A DNA stretch of 64,000 bases from Acidimicrobiales bacterium. GTDB taxonomy: Bacteria > Actinomycetota > Acidimicrobiia > Acidimicrobiales > JAHWLA01. Under the pieces are notes generated by a model. The model saw nothing but the letters and a program-made list of their open reading frames with translations, had not been told where the DNA came from and made no database searches. Shown here one piece after another: positions 1 to 8,999 of the stretch. Made by a program: the position numbers and the translations under genes. Every line of letters starts with the position of its first letter. Positions within the stretch are counted from its first letter, which is position 1. Location: positions 62,001-126,000 of the forward strand of contig DATLNE010000047.1 of the NCBI GenBank assembly GCA_035536915.1, in the 5' to 3' direction.

Positions 1-224
1 ACGCCCACGCTGGTGAAGCGAGTGTCGTCGGGCAGTGTGCGCAGGAAGAGACGGGGCCACGCCTGTTCCTCGGGCTCGGCCAGGCCGTGGCCCACCGTCT
101 CGCTGGCGCCGACGGCCACGTAGACGATCGGCTCGCGCTCGGGCGCGGTGACGTCGGGCGGGCCGTCGTCGGTACAGGCCGGAAGCAGGACAAGCGTCAT
201 GGCGATCAGGAGGGCGCGCCGCAC
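1..224 (-). CDS. SGNH/GDSL-like hydrolase lipoprotein, N-terminal part (runs off the window edge)
   Basis: Only the first 74 or so residues are visible. A GTG start gives two arginines, a hydrophobic run and a lipobox ending LLPAC, so the product should be exported and lipid-anchored. The mature part contains VYVAVGASETVG, which resembles block I of SGNH/GDSL hydrolases, where the Ser of GxS is the nucleophile. It begins 4 nt after the stop of the upstream polysaccharide deacetylase, so the two are probably one transcript for envelope or extracellular carbohydrate or ester metabolism. An internal ATG at 200 would cut off the basic signal-peptide start and is less likely. Family assignment is moderate because blocks II to V lie outside the window. 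Confidence 0.6.
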   Translation of the reverse strand, partial: MRRALLIAMTLVLLPACTDDGPPDVTAPEREPIVYVAVGASETVGHGLAEPEEQAWPRLFLRTLPDDTRFTSVG

Positions 225-228
225 CCCG

Positions 229-993
229 TCATCTTGCGTCGCGCAGCAGTTCTGTAACCGTCACGACCTCGAAACCCTTCCCCTGCAGGCCCCGAAGGAG
301 GGCGGGGAGTGCTTCGACGGTGCGCTCCCGGTCGGGGATGCCACCGTCGTGGGCCAACACGATGGAGCCCGGCTTCACCCGGGCCAAGGTGGCGGCCACC
401 GCCGTGTCGTTGTCGTCGTGGCGGGCCAGGTACTTCTCCAGGCAGACGTCCCACCCGACGGTGAGGTGCCCCGTGGAGCGCACGGCGTCGGCGGCCTCGC
501 GGTCGAACATGCCGCGAGGCGGGCGGAACAGCGGCACTTCGCTCACGCCCGCGGCACGAATGGCATCCGACGCCCGCTCGACCTCGTCCACCACCTGGTC
601 GTAGTCGAGGGGTGGGAGGTCGGGGTGGCTAAAGGTGTGGTTGGCCACCTCGTGGCCTTCTTCCACCATGCGGCGCACCAGGTCGGGACGGCCGAGGGCG
701 GCGTCGCCTTCCACGAAGAAGGTGGCCTTGGCCCCGGTGGCGCGCAGCAGGTCGAGCACGCGGGGCGTGTCCTCGGGGCCGGGACCGTCGTCGAACGACA
801 GCGCCACCACGGGGCGAGTGGTGCGCACCGAACGGATGAAGTCGGGGCGCGTGCGGCTCCAACGGACCTTGTGGGGGTCGACGGTGGTGCGGGCGGCGTC
901 GGCCGGAGGCGGCGTGTCGGCGGCGACGAAGGAGACGACGACGACTGCCGCGGCGAGCAGCGCTCGCGTCCGCCTCCTCGTCGTCGTCTGCAT
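229..993 (-). CDS. Secreted polysaccharide deacetylase (NodB domain, CE4 family)
   Basis: A 254-residue protein with an N-terminal basic stretch and hydrophobic segment (residues 6-25) that looks like a signal peptide or membrane anchor. The NodB domain follows with the CE4 motifs in order: SFDDGPG (Asp68-Asp69, base and metal ligand), NHTFSH (His119 and His123 metal ligands), RPPRG (157-161) and the C-terminal AHDGG (His215). All catalytic and metal-binding residues are present, so it should be an active metal-dependent N- or O-deacetylase acting on peptidoglycan or another extracellular glycan. Substrate cannot be told from sequence. It is followed 4 nt later by a lipoprotein hydrolase on the same strand. 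Confidence 0.88.
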   Translation of the reverse strand: MQTTTRRRTRALLAAAVVVVSFVAADTPPPADAARTTVDPHKVRWSRTRPDFIRSVRTTRPVVALSFDDGPGPEDTPRVLDLLRATGAKATFFVEGDAALGRPDLVRRMVEEGHEVANHTFSHPDLPPLDYDQVVDEVERASDAIRAAGVSEVPLFRPPRGMFDREAADAVRSTGHLTVGWDVCLEKYLARHDDNDTAVAATLARVKPGSIVLAHDGGIPDRERTVEALPALLRGLQGKGFEVVTVTELLRDAR

Positions 994-1093
994 GCCCGCC
1001 CCCGGGGTGTGTGCCGATGTGTGCCTCTCATCGGCGCGTGCGTGCGTCCCCGAGAGCGTTGTGCGAGGAAATCCTGTCGCCCGCGCATCGGCC

Positions 1094-1122
1094 TTGCCAA
1101 CTTCGCCCGACGATGCGAGGAT
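1094..1122 (+). promoter_or_regulatory. Promoter of the ilvBNC operon
   Basis: TTGCCA, 17 nt, then GAGGAT. The -10-like hexamer ends 8 nt before the ATG of the leader peptide, so transcription should start at or within a base or two of that ATG. The same layout is found before the leuA and leuB leaders. Confidence 0.55.
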
Positions 1123-1130
1123 GGACGGCG

Positions 1131-1169
1131 ATGTCCTGCCGCCGCACCCTCCTCGTAGTTATCACCTAG
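1131..1169 (+). CDS. ilv operon leader peptide (attenuator)
   Basis: A 12-codon ORF, [12 protein letters not shown]-stop. Five consecutive codons specify the three end products of the pathway encoded downstream (Leu, Leu, Val, Val, Ile). Ribosome stalling here when charged Leu, Val or Ile tRNA is short would control the terminator that follows. This is classical translation-coupled transcription attenuation, known for ilv operons of enterobacteria and proposed for actinobacterial ilvB. No good Shine-Dalgarno is present and the promoter places the transcript start next to the ATG. Confidence 0.82.
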   Translation: MSCRRTLLVVIT

Positions 1170-1195
1170 ACGCACGCCCACCCCGCGCGTGCGTC
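1169..1195 (+). promoter_or_regulatory. ilv leader hairpin abutting the leader stop codon
   Basis: Inverted repeat GACGCACGC / GCGTGCGTC, 9 bp perfect with a 9-nt loop, beginning on the last base of the TAG stop. A ribosome that reaches the stop codon would melt it and a ribosome stalled on the Leu/Val/Ile codons would not, so it is the likely pause or switch hairpin of the attenuator. Confidence 0.65.
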
Positions 1196-1198
1196 CTC

Positions 1199-1229
1199 AC
1201 GACCTCCCAGACGGGAGGTCGTTTCTTTT
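1199..1229 (+). terminator. ilv attenuator terminator
   Basis: Perfect 10-bp stem ACGACCTCCC / GGGAGGTCGT with an AGAC loop, overlapping a T-rich run (TTTCTTTT). It lies between the leader peptide and ilvB and has the form of a rho-independent terminator. It ends 19 nt before the ilvB start. Confidence 0.82.
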
Positions 1230-1248
1230 CCCGGGAGAAAGCCGACCA

Positions 1249-2985
1249 ATGAAACTGACTGGGGCGCAAGCCCTCATCAAGAGCCTGGAGATGGAGGCCG
1301 TGGAGGTCATGTTCGGCCTCCCGGGCGGGGCCATCCTGCCCGTCTACGACCCCATCATCGACTCCACCATCCGCCACATCCTCGTGCGCCACGAGCAAGG
1401 CGCGGGCCACATGGCCGAGGGCTACGCGCACGCCACCGGGCGGCCCGGCGTCGCCATGGTCACCAGCGGCCCGGCGGCCACCAACATCGTCACGCCGTTG
1501 TGCGACGCCTACATGGACTCCGTGCCCATGGTCTGCATCACCGGCCAGGTGCCCTACAGCGCCATCGGCACCGATGCCTTCCAGGAGTGCGACACCACCG
1601 GCATCACCATGTCGGTGACGAAGCACAACTGGCTCGTCACCAACGCGCAGGACATTCCCCGCATCGTGCGCGAGGCGTTCCACATCGCCACCACGGGCCG
1701 GCCCGGCCCCGTGCTCATCGACGTGCCCAAGGACATCAGCAACCAGATGATGGACTGGTACTGGCCGTCCGACGCCGACGTGTCGACCGGCCTTCCCGGC
1801 TACAAGCCGACCACCAAGGGCCACCCCCGCATGATCAAGGAGGCCGCCCGGCTCATCAGCGAGTCGCGGCGCCCGGTCATCTATGCGGGCGGCGGCATCC
1901 TCAAGGCCCGTGCGGCTGAGGCGCTGCGGGAGCTGGCCGAGCTCACCGGCATCCCCGTCGTCACCACCTTGATGGCGCGAGGCGCGTTCCCCGACTCGCA
2001 CGAACTGTGCCTCGGCATGCCCGGCATGCACGGCAACTACACGGCCATCACGTCGCTGCAGAAGGCCGACCTGTTGATCGCATTGGGCTCGCGCTTCGAC
2101 GACCGGGTCACCGGCAAGGTCTCCGCGTTCGCACCCGACGCCAAGATCATCCACGTCGACATCGACCCCGCAGAGTTGGGCAAGGTCCGTCGTCCCGACG
2201 TGCCCATCGTTGGCGACTGCCGGCTGGTCATCGAGGAGATGGTCGCCGCCGTGCGGGCGCTCGACGGCGGTGCGCAGCCCGACCGGTCCGACTGGCTGGG
2301 TGAGATCCGGCGGTGGCAGAAGGAGTTCCCGCTGGCCTACGAGCAGTCGTGGGAGGTCGACGGGCCGCTCAAGCCGCAGTACGTGTTGGAGCAGTTGCGT
2401 GACTCCACGCCCGACGACTGCATCCTCGCCTCGGGCGTGGGGCAGCATCAGATGTGGGCGTCGCAGTACTGGGAGTTCAACCACCCCTACACGTGGATCA
2501 ACTCGGGCGGCTTGGGCACCATGGGCTTTTCCGTGCCCGCCGCCATCGGCGCCAAGGTGGGCCGGCCCGACCGCATGGTGTGGGCTGTCGACGGCGACGG
2601 CTGCTTCCAGATGACGGCCCAGGAGCTCGTCACCGCGTCGGCCGAGCGGGTGCCCGTCAAGGTCGCCATCCTCAACAACGCCTACCTGGGCATGGTGCGG
2701 CAGTGGCAGGAGCTGTTCTACGAGGAGCGGTACTCCGAGGTGTACCTGTCGCCCGACCTGCCCGACTACGTGAAGTGGGCCGAGGCCATGGGCTGCGTGG
2801 GCCTGCGGGTCGAGTCGCCCGAGGAGGTGCAGCCCGCCATCGACAAGGCCAACGAGATCGACGACCGTCCCGTCGTCATCGACTTCCGCACCGACTCGCG
2901 GGAGAAGGTGTACCCGATGGTGGCGGCAGGCACGTCGAACGACGAGGTCATCATGGGGCCGGCACAAGGGGAGGGCGGTCGATGA
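1249..2985 (+). CDS. ilvB: Acetolactate synthase, large (catalytic) subunit
   Basis: 578 residues, the usual size. It condenses two pyruvates to acetolactate, or pyruvate plus 2-oxobutyrate, the first common step of valine/leucine/isoleucine synthesis. Visible motifs: [12 protein letters not shown] near residue 24, [14 protein letters not shown] with the ThDP-activating Glu, a central FAD/ADP region with [10 protein letters not shown], and the ThDP motif GDG...ILNN around residue 447. The ATG at 1249 gives the family-typical MKLTGAQ start. In-frame starts further upstream would run through the attenuator terminator. First gene of ilvBNC, overlapping ilvN by 4 nt (ATGA), and controlled by the upstream leader-peptide attenuator. 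Confidence 0.97.
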   Translation: MKLTGAQALIKSLEMEAVEVMFGLPGGAILPVYDPIIDSTIRHILVRHEQGAGHMAEGYAHATGRPGVAMVTSGPAATNIVTPLCDAYMDSVPMVCITGQVPYSAIGTDAFQECDTTGITMSVTKHNWLVTNAQDIPRIVREAFHIATTGRPGPVLIDVPKDISNQMMDWYWPSDADVSTGLPGYKPTTKGHPRMIKEAARLISESRRPVIYAGGGILKARAAEALRELAELTGIPVVTTLMARGAFPDSHELCLGMPGMHGNYTAITSLQKADLLIALGSRFDDRVTGKVSAFAPDAKIIHVDIDPAELGKVRRPDVPIVGDCRLVIEEMVAAVRALDGGAQPDRSDWLGEIRRWQKEFPLAYEQSWEVDGPLKPQYVLEQLRDSTPDDCILASGVGQHQMWASQYWEFNHPYTWINSGGLGTMGFSVPAAIGAKVGRPDRMVWAVDGDGCFQMTAQELVTASAERVPVKVAILNNAYLGMVRQWQELFYEERYSEVYLSPDLPDYVKWAEAMGCVGLRVESPEEVQPAIDKANEIDDRPVVIDFRTDSREKVYPMVAAGTSNDEVIMGPAQGEGGR

Positions 2986-3518
2986 GCGCCGACCCGATCA
3001 AGCACCATCTGCTGACCGTGCTGGTGGAGAACCGGCCGGGCGTGTTGTCCCGGGTCACCAACCTGTTCTCGCGGCGGGGCTACAACATCTACTCGTTGGC
3101 GGTGGCGCCCACCGACGACGAGCGCTTCTCGCGCATCTCGATCGTCGTCGACGTGGAGTCGTCGCCCCTCGAGCAGATCACCAAGCAGCTCTTCAAGTTG
3201 GTCAACGTGGTGAAGATCAACGAGCTGCACCCGTCCGACTCGGTGGAGCGCGAGCTCGTGCTGCTGACAGTGCGGGCCGAGGGGCCGACGCGGGGGCAGG
3301 TCATCGAGTTGGTGCAGGTGTTCGAAGGCAAGATCGTCGACGTCGGGCACGACTCGCTGACGGTGGCCCTCATGGGCGCGCCGCAGAAGATCGACGACTT
3401 CGAAGAGCTCATGCGTCCCTATGGGATCGTGGAAGTGCAGCGAACCGGGCGGGTTGCGCTGCCCAAGTTGGAGCGGCAGGCACCTCGCCTCCGCACCGTT
3501 ACCGGAAAGGTGGGTTAG
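2982..3518 (+). CDS. ilvN: Acetolactate synthase, small (regulatory) subunit
   Basis: 178 residues. An N-terminal ACT domain (about residues 8-80, [21 protein letters not shown]) is followed by the ALS small-subunit C-terminal domain. It binds IlvB, raises its activity and confers valine feedback inhibition in this family. The ATG overlaps the ilvB stop as ATGA and has GGGAGGGCG upstream inside ilvB, so the two subunits are translationally coupled, fitting their complex. Confidence 0.96.
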   Translation: MSADPIKHHLLTVLVENRPGVLSRVTNLFSRRGYNIYSLAVAPTDDERFSRISIVVDVESSPLEQITKQLFKLVNVVKINELHPSDSVERELVLLTVRAEGPTRGQVIELVQVFEGKIVDVGHDSLTVALMGAPQKIDDFEELMRPYGIVEVQRTGRVALPKLERQAPRLRTVTGKVG

Positions 3519-3522
3519 GCCA

Positions 3523-4551
3523 GTGGCCGCCAAGATTTCGTACGAGAAGGACGCAGACCCGGGGATCATCGCGGGCCGCAAGGTGGCCGTGGTCGGGTAC
3601 GGCTCGCAGGGGCATGCGCACGCGCTGAACCTGCGCGACTCCGGCGTCGACGTGCGGGTCGGGCTGCGGTCCGGTTCGGGCTCGTGGGCCAAGGCCGAGG
3701 AGGCGGGGCTGGCGGTGCGCACGGTCGCCGAGGCGGCGGCGGAAGCCGACGTCATCATGATCCTGCTGCCCGACACCGAGCAGGCGTCGGTGTACGAGGC
3801 CGAGATCGCGCCGGGCCTGTCGTCGGGCGACGCGTTGTTCTTCGCCCACGGGTTCAACATCCGCTTCGGGCTGATCACGCCGCCCGAGGGCGTCGACTGC
3901 GCCATGGTGGCGCCCAAGGGGCCGGGCCACCTGGTGCGCCGCACCTACACCGAGGGCGGCGGCGTGCCTGCGCTCATCGCCGTGTCGCAGGACGCGTCGG
4001 GCAAGGCGCGTGACCTGGCGCTGTCGTACGCGCACGCCGTCGGGGCGACCCGGGCCGGTGTCTTGGACACGACGTTCGAGGAAGAGACCGAGACCGACCT
4101 GTTCGGCGAGCAGGTCGTGCTGTGCGGCGGGCTCACCGCGCTGGTGATGGCGGGCTACGAGACGCTGATCGAGGCGGGCTACCAGCCGGAGTCGGCGTAC
4201 TTCGAGTGCCTGCACGAACTGAAGCTGATCGTCGACCTGATGTACGAGCAGGGCGTGGCGGGCATGCGCTTCTCGATTTCGACCACCGCCGAGTACGGCG
4301 ACCTGACCCGGGGCCCGCGGATCGTCACTGACGAGACCCGGGCCGAGATGCGGCGCATCCTCGACGAGATCAAGTCCGGCAAGTTCGCCGAGGAGTGGAT
4401 CGCCGAGCACCGGGCGGGTGGGCCGCGGTACAAGGCGCTGCAGGAGGCCGGCAAGGACCACCCGATCGAACACGTCGGTGCGGAGCTGCGGGAGATGATG
4501 CCGTTCATCAACGCCGGCAAGTCCCGCCCCCAAGACGTCTCCGGCGGCTAG
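3523..4551 (+). CDS. ilvC: Ketol-acid reductoisomerase (class I)
   Basis: 342 residues, the short class I form. It isomerises and reduces acetolactate to dihydroxyisovalerate with NADPH and Mg2+. The Rossmann motif GYGSQGHA is at residues 25-32, followed by an RSGSGSW loop whose serines suit NADPH phosphate binding. VAPKGPGH carries the catalytic Lys, and the [11 protein letters not shown] segment carries the Mg-binding acidic residues. The GTG start gives the usual [14 protein letters not shown]-terminus, 4 nt after ilvN. Last gene of the operon, closed by a long hairpin. Confidence 0.96.
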   Translation: MAAKISYEKDADPGIIAGRKVAVVGYGSQGHAHALNLRDSGVDVRVGLRSGSGSWAKAEEAGLAVRTVAEAAAEADVIMILLPDTEQASVYEAEIAPGLSSGDALFFAHGFNIRFGLITPPEGVDCAMVAPKGPGHLVRRTYTEGGGVPALIAVSQDASGKARDLALSYAHAVGATRAGVLDTTFEEETETDLFGEQVVLCGGLTALVMAGYETLIEAGYQPESAYFECLHELKLIVDLMYEQGVAGMRFSISTTAEYGDLTRGPRIVTDETRAEMRRILDEIKSGKFAEEWIAEHRAGGPRYKALQEAGKDHPIEHVGAELREMMPFINAGKSRPQDVSGG

Positions 4552-4560
4552 CGCGCTGCG

Positions 4561-4605
4561 TCCCGAGTACATAGCGCTTCATTCTGAAGCGCTATGTACT
4601 CGGGA
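4561..4605 (+). terminator. Long perfect hairpin after ilvC
   Basis: A 21-bp uninterrupted inverted repeat with a TTC loop: arms 4561-4581 and 4585-4605, core CATAGCGCTTCA / TGAAGCGCTATG. It starts 9 nt after the ilvC stop. There is no long T run, only TTGTTGT, so it may act as a 3'-end stabiliser or a factor-assisted terminator as much as an intrinsic one. Confidence 0.7.
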
Positions 4606-4630
4606 GTTGTTGTCTCACCCTCTCGTTTAG

Positions 4631-5560
4631 ATGGTGGGCGTGACCGATGCCCCCATTGCCGACCTCGCAGCCCGACAGCACGGCCTGTTCTCGCGTTCGC
4701 AGGCTGCTGACCGTGGTGCCACCAACGTCGTCGTGTACCGACGCCTGCAGGCGGCACGCTGGCTCGCCGTGGCGCCGGGGGTGTACTCGCTGCCGGGGTG
4801 GCCGGACTCGTGGCATCGGCGGCTGTGGCTGGCCCACCTCGATGTGGGGCTCCATTCGGTGGTGTCCCACGAGGCGGCGGCTGCCCTCCACCGGCTGACC
4901 ACCTACGCACCTGGCCCGGTCACAGTCACGGTGCCGCACGGCGACCACGAGCGCCCCGCGCCGTACGAGGTGCGCCAGTCGACCGACCTGCGGCCCCACC
5001 ACCTCACGACAGTCGACGGGCTGCCCACGACGACCCCGGCCCGCACGCTGGTCGACCTGGCCGCCCGCCGCCGCCCTGACCGCCTCACCCGGGCGCTCGA
5101 TGACGCCCACCTGACCCGGATGTGCCGGGTCGAGGACGTCCTAGCCGTCTACGACGAGCTCAAGCGCCCCGGCAAGCGAGGCATGCGCCTGCTCGGCCGC
5201 CTCCTCGCCGCACGGGGCCCCGGCTACGTGCCGCCCGAGAGCGTGCTCGAACGGCGCCTGCTCAAGGTGCTCGCCGCGGGCGGCCTGCCCGCCCCCGTGC
5301 GCCAGGCGCCACTGCCGTGGCGCCCGCAGCAGCCCTCGCGGGTCGACCTGCTGTACCCCGCCCAGCGGGTGATCATCGAAGCCGACGGCAGGCGCTGGCA
5401 CAGCCGCACCGACCAGATGGCCGCCGACCGCCGCCGCGACCGTGAGGCACAGATCCACGGCTACGGCGTCTACCGCTTCGTCTGGGAGGAGATCACCAAG
5501 CAGCCCGAGATGGTGTGCGACACCGTTCGCACGGCGCTGGCCCGCAGCGAGGCTGCCTAA
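4631..5560 (+). CDS. AbiEi-like N-terminal domain plus DUF559 nuclease-fold protein
   Basis: 309 residues. The first 60 or so (LAARQHGLFSRSQAADRG, then RLQAARWLAVAPGVY) match the winged-helix domain of AbiEi-type antitoxins and related actinobacterial proteins. The C-terminal third has the DUF559/Vsr-like pattern RVDLLYP...VIIEADGRRWH...RDREAQIHGYGVYRFVWEEI, in which the Asp and Glu would be metal ligands of a PD-(D/E)xK fold. Proteins of this architecture are common, multi-copy and uncharacterised in actinobacteria. No toxin partner is adjacent, so a toxin-antitoxin role is not supported. It overlaps the convergent carboxypeptidase gene by 4 nt. Confidence 0.72.
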   Translation: MVGVTDAPIADLAARQHGLFSRSQAADRGATNVVVYRRLQAARWLAVAPGVYSLPGWPDSWHRRLWLAHLDVGLHSVVSHEAAAALHRLTTYAPGPVTVTVPHGDHERPAPYEVRQSTDLRPHHLTTVDGLPTTTPARTLVDLAARRRPDRLTRALDDAHLTRMCRVEDVLAVYDELKRPGKRGMRLLGRLLAARGPGYVPPESVLERRLLKVLAAGGLPAPVRQAPLPWRPQQPSRVDLLYPAQRVIIEADGRRWHSRTDQMAADRRRDREAQIHGYGVYRFVWEEITKQPEMVCDTVRTALARSEAA

Positions 5561-6639
5561 ATGGGCCAGGCCGTCGTTGCCGCAGTGCGGCTCGTCTTGC
5601 GCCTCCTGATGAGGATCGCCACCGCGGGCGCGCTCCCGGCCAGGAGCACGAGCAGGTCGGTCGGCACCGACGGTGCCCTGCTCCCGGCCGCCACCGCGAC
5701 GGGCGTCGAGACGGGACGAGGCGCCGGCGCCTCGCCGGTGACGGGCTCGAGGGCGTCCCCGAGCGCTACCGGGGGCAGGTGGTCGAGATCGGCTTGGGCG
5801 CTCACGGGAGTGGCGAAGCCGCGGTCGAGGAGGCGGATCACCGACCCGTACGGGTCGGCGGCGCCCAGCACTACGGCCACCATGCGCCGCCCGTCGCGCT
5901 CGGCGGCGCCGATCAGCGTGTGGCCTGCCCGCTTGGTGTACCCCGTCTTCAGCCCGAGGGCCCCGGGATACATCGTGAGGAGCCGGTTGTGGCTGCGTAG
6001 CCGGTGGGGCTCGTTGTCGCCGCCCGTGAAGCGGTACTCCGGCAGGCGGGTGATCGACACCAGTTCCTCGTACGCCAGGAACGCCCGGGCGGCGATGGCG
6101 AGGTCGCGGGCGCTGATGCGGCTGCCGCCGTCGACGGAGAACTCGTCGTCCAATCCGGCCGGGTCCTTCAGGACCGGCGCATCGGCCAAATGCAGGCGCT
6201 CGGCCGTGCGATCGAGCATGCCCCCGAACGCCTCCAGCGACCCCGCCGTGCGCTCGGCCAAGGCCACGGCAGCGTCGTTGGCCGACGCCAACAACAGGGC
6301 GTGGAGCAGGTCGGAGGCCTTCCACACCTCGCCGTTCTTGAGCTGCATCCGACGGGCGGGCATGCCCTCGGCGCGGGCCGATATGGGCACGTCGGCGTCG
6401 AGGGGCAGGTTCTCGATCGTGACCAGGGCGGTGAGGATCTTGAAGACGCTCGCCACCAGCATCGCCTCGCGGTGGCGCCCACCGTCGAGGACGGCGCCGG
6501 TGTCGGCGTCCACCAGCACCCAGGCGCGAGGCGGAGGCGGGGCCGCGGGCGCCGGTTGCTGTGCCCCGGCAGCCGGCGCCGCGAGCGCGCCGAGCAACAG
6601 CGACACAAGCGCGACAACGACAGCAACGCCCCGGGACAC
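5557..6639 (-). CDS. D-alanyl-D-alanine carboxypeptidase (S11, DacA-like)
   Basis: About 360 residues from a GTG start that gives a clean signal peptide (VSRGVAVVVALVSLLLGALAAPAAGA). The penicillin-binding-protein motifs are in order: SVFK (nucleophile Ser and Lys), SAND and KTGYT. It should trim the terminal D-Ala of peptidoglycan stem peptides outside the membrane. A C-terminal hydrophobic segment followed by RRRK suggests a membrane anchor. The start is 17 nt after the serC stop, so it is probably co-transcribed with serC. Longer in-frame versions run into serC and have no signal peptide. Confidence 0.87.
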   Translation of the reverse strand: MSRGVAVVVALVSLLLGALAAPAAGAQQPAPAAPPPPRAWVLVDADTGAVLDGGRHREAMLVASVFKILTALVTIENLPLDADVPISARAEGMPARRMQLKNGEVWKASDLLHALLLASANDAAVALAERTAGSLEAFGGMLDRTAERLHLADAPVLKDPAGLDDEFSVDGGSRISARDLAIAARAFLAYEELVSITRLPEYRFTGGDNEPHRLRSHNRLLTMYPGALGLKTGYTKRAGHTLIGAAERDGRRMVAVVLGAADPYGSVIRLLDRGFATPVSAQADLDHLPPVALGDALEPVTGEAPAPRPVSTPVAVAAGSRAPSVPTDLLVLLAGSAPAVAILIRRRKTSRTAATTAWPI

Positions 6640-6655
6640 GCCGATCAGGGTACGG

Positions 6656-7798
6656 CTACGCCAGCGCGGCGGCGACGTGGTCGATGCACGCGGTGAGGGC
6701 GGCCACGTCGTCGGGCTCGACGGCCGGGAACATGGCAATGCGCAGTTGGTTCCGACCGAGCTTGCGGTACGAGTCGGTGTCGACGATCCCGTTGGCCCGC
6801 AGCACCTTGCTCAGGACCGTGGCGTCGATTGCGGGGTCGAAGTCGATGGTGCCCACGACGTGGCTGCGCTCGTCGGGCTTGGCCACGAACGGGGAGGCGA
6901 AGGGCGACGACTCGGCCCAGCCGTAGAGGATCTCGGCCGAACGGTCGCAGCGCGCCGCCGCCCACTCCAGGCCGCCGCCCGCCAGCATCCACTCGGTCTG
7001 GTCGACGGTCAGGTAGATCGTGGCCAGCGCGGGCGTGTTGTAGGTCTGGTCGAGGCGCGAGTTGTCGAGGGCGATCTTCAAGTCGAGCGAAGCCGGGGAC
7101 CACCGCCCTGAGGCCGATAGCTGCTCGATGCGTTCGATCGCCGCGGGCGAGCAGAGCGCCAGCCACAGCCCGCCGTCGGCGCCGAAGCACTTCTGCGGGG
7201 CGAAGTAGTACACGTCGAACTCGTGGGGGTCGACGCGCAGCCCGCCCGCCGCCGAGGTGGCGTCGACAGCGACCAAGCCGTCGGCGCCCGCCGGGCGTCG
7301 GACCTCCATAGCCACGCCCGTCGACGTCTCGTTGTGGGTGAGGGCGTACAGGTCGATGCCTTGGCGCGCCTCGATTTCTGGGTGCGTCCCCGGTGCCGAC
7401 TCGAACACGACGGGTTCTTCCAGATGGGGCGCGGCGGCCACGGCGGCGGCGAACTTGGAGGAGAACTCGCCGAACGACAGGTGGAGGCTGCGCGCCTCGA
7501 CGAGGCCGAAGGTTGCCGCGTCCCAGAACGAGGTGGTGCCGCCGTTGCCGAGCAAGACCTCGTAGCCGTCGGGCAGCGAGAACAAGTCGCTCAGCCCGGA
7601 CCGCAGCCGCCCGACCACCGACCGGACGGTCGGCTGGCGATGGCTGGTGCCCAGGTACGAGCGGCTCAACCCGTCCAAGGCGGCGACGGCTTCGGGCCGC
7701 ACCTTCGAGGGCCCGGAGCCGAAGCGGCCGTCGGCGGGAAGCAGGTCAGTCGGGATGCGGATTTCAGGCGCAGCGGCATCAGGCACGTGTGACAGCAT
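6656..7798 (-). CDS. serC: Phosphoserine aminotransferase, actinobacterial type
   Basis: About 380 residues. It transfers the amino group from glutamate to 3-phosphohydroxypyruvate, the second step of serine synthesis; serA lies 1.8 kb away. [12 protein letters not shown] near the N-terminus, [14 protein letters not shown], and [14 protein letters not shown] with the PLP-binding Lys identify the actinobacterial SerC branch. The start is uncertain: ATG at 7798 (MLSHVPD), ATG at 7807 or GTG at 7786. All lie within about 20 nt of the divergent aminotransferase start at 7806, leaving no conventional leader for either gene. Confidence 0.9.
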   Translation of the reverse strand: MLSHVPDAAAPEIRIPTDLLPADGRFGSGPSKVRPEAVAALDGLSRSYLGTSHRQPTVRSVVGRLRSGLSDLFSLPDGYEVLLGNGGTTSFWDAATFGLVEARSLHLSFGEFSSKFAAAVAAAPHLEEPVVFESAPGTHPEIEARQGIDLYALTHNETSTGVAMEVRRPAGADGLVAVDATSAAGGLRVDPHEFDVYYFAPQKCFGADGGLWLALCSPAAIERIEQLSASGRWSPASLDLKIALDNSRLDQTYNTPALATIYLTVDQTEWMLAGGGLEWAAARCDRSAEILYGWAESSPFASPFVAKPDERSHVVGTIDFDPAIDATVLSKVLRANGIVDTDSYRKLGRNQLRIAMFPAVEPDDVAALTACIDHVAAALA

Positions 7799-7805
7799 GG
7801 CAGGC

Positions 7806-8999
7806 ATGGGTCGCATCTCCACACGTATCGGGGCCGTCGCCGAGTCGGCCACCCTGGCCATCGACGCCAAGGCCAAGGCGCTCAAAGCGGCGGGCGAGAA
7901 CGTCGTCGGCTTCGGCGCGGGCGAGCCCGACTTCCCCACGCCTGCCCACATCGTCGAGGCCGCCGCCGCCGCCTGCGGCGACCCCAAGGCCCACAAGTAC
8001 ACGCCCACGCCCGGCTTGCCCGAGCTCCGGGCCGCCATCGCCGCCAAGACCGCCCGCGACTCCGGCTTCGCCGTCGAGGCCGCCCAGGTGCTGGTGACCA
8101 ACGGGGGCAAGCAGGCCATCTACAACGCCTTCGCCACCCTGCTCGACCCCGGCGACGAGGTCATCGTCCCCGCTCCCTACTGGACCACCTACCCCGAGGC
8201 CATCGCCTTGGCGGGCGGCGTCCCGGTCTACGTCGAGACCGACGAGACCACCGGCTTCCGGGCCACGGTGGACCAGTTGGAAGCGGCGCTGACGCCCCGC
8301 ACCAAGGTGTTGCTGTTCGTGTCGCCGTCGAACCCCACCGGCGCCGTCTACCCCCGTGACGAGATCGAGGCCATCGGTCGCTGGGCCGACGAACGGGGCA
8401 TCTGGGTACTCACCGACGAGATCTACGAGCACCTGGTGTACGGCGACGCCGCCCACCACTCGATGCCCGTCGTCGTGCCCGAGATTGCCGACCGGTGTGT
8501 CGTCGTCAACGGCGTGGCCAAGACCTACGCCATGACCGGCTGGCGGGTGGGGTGGATGATCGGCCCCGCCGACGTCGTGAAGGCGGCCGCCAACCTGCAG
8601 TCGCACGCCACCTCCAACGTCGGCAACGTCTCGCAGTACGCGGCGCTGGCCGCGGTGTCGGGCGACCTGTCGGCCGTGGCCGAGATGCGCGCCACCTACG
8701 ACCGCCGCCGCCAGACCATTCACGCCATGCTCAACGACATCCCCGGCGTCACGTGCATCGAGCCGGAGGGCGCCTTCTACGCCTTCCCGTCGTTCAAGGG
8801 CCTGCTCGGCCGCGACCTCGGGGGACGCACACCGCAGACCACCCTCGACGTGGCCGAGATTGTGCTCGACGAGGTGCGGGTGGCCGTCGTGCCCGGGGAG
8901 GCGTTCGGCGCTCCCGGCTACGCCCGCCTGTCGTATGCCTTGGGCGACGACGACCTGGTGGAAGGCGTCACCCGAATCGGCAAACTCGTCGCGGGCTGA
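7806..8999 (+). CDS. Aspartate (or aromatic) aminotransferase, class I
   Basis: 397 residues of PLP fold type I, subgroup I-gamma (AspC/AspAT of actinobacteria and thermophiles). Motifs: [10 protein letters not shown] near the N-terminus, [11 protein letters not shown] (Asn binding PLP), [10 protein letters not shown] (Asp pairing with the pyridine N), [16 protein letters not shown] (Schiff-base Lys) and RLSYA (carboxylate-binding Arg). It interconverts aspartate and 2-oxoglutarate with oxaloacetate and glutamate. Divergent from serC and overlapped by 1 nt at the stop by the following lipoprotein gene. Confidence 0.9.
   Translation: MGRISTRIGAVAESATLAIDAKAKALKAAGENVVGFGAGEPDFPTPAHIVEAAAAACGDPKAHKYTPTPGLPELRAAIAAKTARDSGFAVEAAQVLVTNGGKQAIYNAFATLLDPGDEVIVPAPYWTTYPEAIALAGGVPVYVETDETTGFRATVDQLEAALTPRTKVLLFVSPSNPTGAVYPRDEIEAIGRWADERGIWVLTDEIYEHLVYGDAAHHSMPVVVPEIADRCVVVNGVAKTYAMTGWRVGWMIGPADVVKAAANLQSHATSNVGNVSQYAALAAVSGDLSAVAEMRATYDRRRQTIHAMLNDIPGVTCIEPEGAFYAFPSFKGLLGRDLGGRTPQTTLDVAEIVLDEVRVAVVPGEAFGAPGYARLSYALGDDDLVEGVTRIGKLVAG

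Noticed and set aside
1162-2967. 601-codon open frame on the minus strand across ilvB
   Set aside because: It is the antisense shadow of ilvB. High-GC genes give long open antisense frames; the translation is His/Gly/Val/Asp-rich with no domain. The same applies to the large antisense frames over leuA, leuB, hisD, typA and the SpoIIE gene.
4631-5560. Type IV toxin-antitoxin antitoxin (AbiEi)
   Set aside because: The N-terminal domain fits, but no AbiEii-like nucleotidyltransferase is adjacent and a DUF559 domain is fused, which is the common stand-alone actinobacterial form.
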